Shown here: one piece after another, positions 43,611-45,509 of the stretch
How positions within the stretch are numbered: the first letter of the stretch is position 1
How the letters are laid out: each line of letters opens with the position of its first letter
Assembly (NCBI RefSeq): GCF_003480315.1
Contig: NZ_QUIV01000025.1
Coordinates: forward strand, 1 to 45,509
Direction: 5' to 3'
DNA from: Clostridium sp. AM33-3
Lineage (GTDB): Bacteria; Bacillota; Clostridia; Lachnospirales; Lachnospiraceae
DNA: 45,509 nt
The notes under the pieces: model-generated
The model's database searches: none
The model's input: the letters and a program-made list of their open reading frames with translations, nothing else
What the model was told of the DNA's origin: nothing
Position numbers and translations under genes: made by a program

Positions 43611-44795
43611 TTACAGCACGTACTCCATATGAGCACCGTGTTTGATGGTATTTCTGGAAATGGTAATTCTCTGAACGGTCGGAGCGCCCTCTTCCAGCCA
43701 CATTGCGCGGCAGTCGCGGTACAGTCTCTCAACCGGGCCGTACTTGCAGTCCTCGAAGTAGCCTACGCCGCCGAAGATCTCAAGCATCTCATCGCTGACT
43801 TTTCTGGTGGTATCAATACTGAAGAGCTTACACATAGCAGCCTTCTCCTCAATGTACTCGCCGGTCGGGTTCTCCATATAAGCCTTTGCGAAATCGTAAA
43901 CCATGCAGCGCAGTGCGTGTACCATCATGGACATATCTGCGATCTTTACACGGATAGCCTGACGGGTTCCGATCGGTTTGCCAAAGGTTACACGGTCATG
44001 TGCGTATGCCAGGGACAGTTCTAACATTCTCTGTGCCATACCCAGGTTGCTGGCTGCGATGTGGGCACGAGATACGGATAAGGAGTGCATTGCAATCTCA
44101 AGTCCCTGTCCCTCACGGCCTAACAGATATTTCTTGTCTATGCGGCAGTTGGTGAATTTCAGATCGCCATGGCCTGCACCGCGGCAGCCCATCATATGCG
44201 GCATGTTGATCACTTCGAATCCCGGTGCATCCATCGGTACGAAGAATGCGGAAAGTCTGTCATCTTTATCAGAATCCGGATTGGTTACTGCGATAACGTA
44301 TGCGAACTCGCAGCAGTCGGTGTGGGAGATCAAGGTCTTCTCGCCGTTTAATACATAGCTGTCGCCATCTTTCACTGCCATGGTATGTAAGTCAGCGCCG
44401 GTGCCGCCGGTTGCCTCAGTCAGCGCGAAGCAGGTGAATACTTCCTTGTTCTGGAACTTGGACATGTACTCTGCTTTCAGCTCCGGGCTGCCATAGTCAT
44501 CCAGGATTCTCCAGTTTAAATCCATTGCATAGTGAAGATGCATTCTCATTCCGCCCGGTCCTCTGGAGAACTCTTCCTGTACCTGTAAGATTTCAAGCTC
44601 GTTTAAGCCCCATCCGCCGTACTCTTCCGGTAAGGAACAACGGTATAAATTGTTCTCGATCGCCAGATCGTAGAACTCCTGCGGGAATTTGTTGGTTACC
44701 TCGACTTCTTTCTGGATCTCTTCCAACGGACCTTCTGCCAGCTCGCGGATCTGTTTTAAGTAAGCCTGGAACTCTTCCTTTGTTAACTTGCTCAT
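43611..44795 (-). CDS. Acyl-CoA dehydrogenase, second type
   Basis: 394 residues, a paralogue of the other dehydrogenase here but well diverged. Seen: LPEEYGGWGLNELEIL, CFALTEATGGTGADLHTMAV, GEKTLISHTDCCEFAYVI, MMGCRGAGHGDLKFTNC and Glu369 in WLEEGAPTVQRITI at the position of the catalytic base. First gene of the operon, with AAGGAGG 8 nt before the ATG and a promoter at 44878-44907. CaiA-like roles are possible. Its substrate is unknown. Confidence 0.92.
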   Translation of the reverse strand: MSKLTKEEFQAYLKQIRELAEGPLEEIQKEVEVTNKFPQEFYDLAIENNLYRCSLPEEYGGWGLNELEILQVQEEFSRGPGGMRMHLHYAMDLNWRILDDYGSPELKAEYMSKFQNKEVFTCFALTEATGGTGADLHTMAVKDGDSYVLNGEKTLISHTDCCEFAYVIAVTNPDSDKDDRLSAFFVPMDAPGFEVINMPHMMGCRGAGHGDLKFTNCRIDKKYLLGREGQGLEIAMHSLSVSRAHIAASNLGMAQRMLELSLAYAHDRVTFGKPIGTRQAIRVKIADMSMMVHALRCMVYDFAKAYMENPTGEYIEEKAAMCKLFSIDTTRKVSDEMLEIFGGVGYFEDCKYGPVERLYRDCRAMWLEEGAPTVQRITISRNTIKHGAHMEYVL

Positions 44796-44877
44796 GTGAT
44801 ATCCTCCTTATTTGAGTTGATCATTTGATTGTTCATTTTTATTTTGTTGCTATTTCTTTAACAATCTTGATGATGTT

Positions 44878-44907
44878 ATTATAACGTGCCTGTCCGTAAA
44901 TATCCAA
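44878..44907 (-). promoter_or_regulatory. Promoter of the acyl-CoA operon
   Basis: -35 TTGGAT (44902-44907), 18-bp spacer, -10 TATAAT (44878-44883) on the minus strand, about 83 bp upstream of the first dehydrogenase gene. The A+T-rich DNA between the two divergent promoters has repeated ATCG/CGAT words that could be regulator sites. Confidence 0.65.
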
Positions 44908-44968
44908 TCGGCTGTATCCGTGCGAACGTATCGAATTAATCGGAAAAAACTATCAATCGATTTTTGAC

Positions 44969-44997
44969 TTGTAAATGGATTTTGAGGGTGTTATAGT
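44969..44997 (+). promoter_or_regulatory. Promoter of the thioesterase gene
   Basis: -35 TTGTAA (44969-44974), 17-bp spacer, TG-extended -10 TATAGT (44992-44997). It faces away from the dehydrogenase promoter, so both may share a control region. Confidence 0.62.
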
Positions 44998-45040
44998 CTA
45001 GCGTGTGAAGTTGTATATTTTTGACAAATGGAGGTTTCTT

Positions 45041-45445
45041 ATGATTACAAGACCGGAAATCATGGAAGGGATCAGACGGCATATCCAGCCCATCGGAGGG
45101 CAGGAAAACCTGAATATATTAGAAGTGGAGCCGGGACATGTCCGGCTTTCCATAGAACTGACGGAAGCATGCCTGAATCTGTACGGCAATGCCCACGGCG
45201 GCTTCCTCTTCTCTCTCTGCGACATTGCCGCCGGCATGTCCACCTACGCCTGCGAAGTCACCAACGTCACCCAATGCGCCGGAATTAACTTTGTGCGCGG
45301 CGTAAACAGCGGGACGATCTATGTGGAGTCCAACATTGTTCATAAAGGAAGGCACACCGCCGTATGCCGGGTGGATATCACCGGAGAGGAAGAAGAACTG
45401 CTGGCGACGGGAAACTTTACAATGTTCCTGGGGAAGGAAATATAA
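45041..45445 (+). CDS. PaaI-type hotdog thioesterase
   Basis: 134 residues from the ATG at 45041 (GGAGG 6 nt upstream; an in-frame GTG at 45005 is less likely). Hydrolyses acyl-CoA thioesters. Seen: LNLYGNAHGGFLFSLCDIAAGM with the HGG-x5-CD active-site pattern, INFVRGVNSGTIYVES and GRHTAVCRVDI. It is divergent from the acyl-CoA operon and shares its intergenic region, so it may release CoA from a dead-end or final acyl-CoA of that pathway. Confidence 0.9.
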   Translation: MITRPEIMEGIRRHIQPIGGQENLNILEVEPGHVRLSIELTEACLNLYGNAHGGFLFSLCDIAAGMSTYACEVTNVTQCAGINFVRGVNSGTIYVESNIVHKGRHTAVCRVDITGEEEELLATGNFTMFLGKEI

Positions 45446-45509
45446 AATTGCAATTTAGAGAATAACCAATAAGGTCCGAAGGTTCGGTCAGGCCCTACAG
45501 AATAAGCAG

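Noticed and set aside
35392..44795. Naming the locus as carnitine (cai/fix) or bile-acid (bai) genes.
   Set aside because: Only the general enzyme families agree. BCCT transporter, CaiD, CaiE and the bai-specific oxidoreductases are absent, so gene symbols would overstate the evidence.
45446..45509. Small palindrome CCGAAGGTTCGG near the right edge, perhaps a tRNA or terminator.
   Set aside because: The stem is only 5 bp with no T run before the window ends, and no tRNA arms are visible.

Overview
The window reads as a chromosome segment from a gut-type clostridium, most likely Lachnospiraceae. The signs are the gene content and order (hprK-murB-rapZ-whiA next to an HPr-like gene; rimP-nusA-ylxR-ylxQ-infB-rbfA-nrnA-truB-ribF), strong AGGAGG-type ribosome binding sites, moderate GC, and a tet(O)-tet(40) pair known from human-gut Firmicutes. 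I cannot name a species. No rRNA, tRNA or CRISPR array was found. Nearly all genes lie on the minus strand.

Region 1 (1 to about 5000) is the end of an integrated mobile element with lower GC than the rest. Its minus-strand gene string runs: three small proteins carrying four DUF6462-like (excisionase-like) domains, a 65-residue unknown, a protein with two SpoVG-like domains, a truncated DUF6674-like gene, then an attenuator leader, tet(O) and the 5' end of tet(40). Short direct and inverted repeats just beyond the 3' end of lysS probably mark the element's end.

Region 2 (5000 to 13460) is housekeeping: lysS, greA, dusB and a DUF6145-like gene as one string, then pfkA and dnaE. A roughly 140-bp palindromic, MITE-like insertion separates greA from lysS. 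Region 3 (13490 to 21790) holds a Crh-like HPr homologue (Glu15, Ser46), whiA, rapZ, murB, hprK, uvrC, a DUF1653 protein and a DUF4015-type lipoprotein. HprK and its likely substrate share this cluster, so it links carbon-catabolite signalling to cell-wall synthesis and division.

Region 4 (22030 to 32430) starts with a plus-strand DUF1846 gene flanked by dense hairpins. The transcription/translation operon rimP to ribF follows, with a clear promoter and a terminator hairpin in the rimP leader. Its infB carries an 18-unit Arg/Gly/Asn repeat. Region 5 (32490 to 35310) has an orphan ABC ATPase, an MBL-fold hydrolase and a LysR regulator.

Region 6 (35390 to 45445) is the most interesting accessory locus: two acyl-CoA dehydrogenases, a class III CoA-transferase, EtfB, EtfA, an acyl-CoA ligase, a desulfoferrodoxin-like protein and a GntP-type permease, all co-directional, with a divergent hotdog thioesterase and a nearby LysR gene. 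It looks like a self-contained system that imports an organic acid, activates it with CoA and oxidises or reduces it through ETF. The layout resembles the carnitine (cai/fix) system, but there is no carnitine transporter or hydratase. The substrate is unknown.
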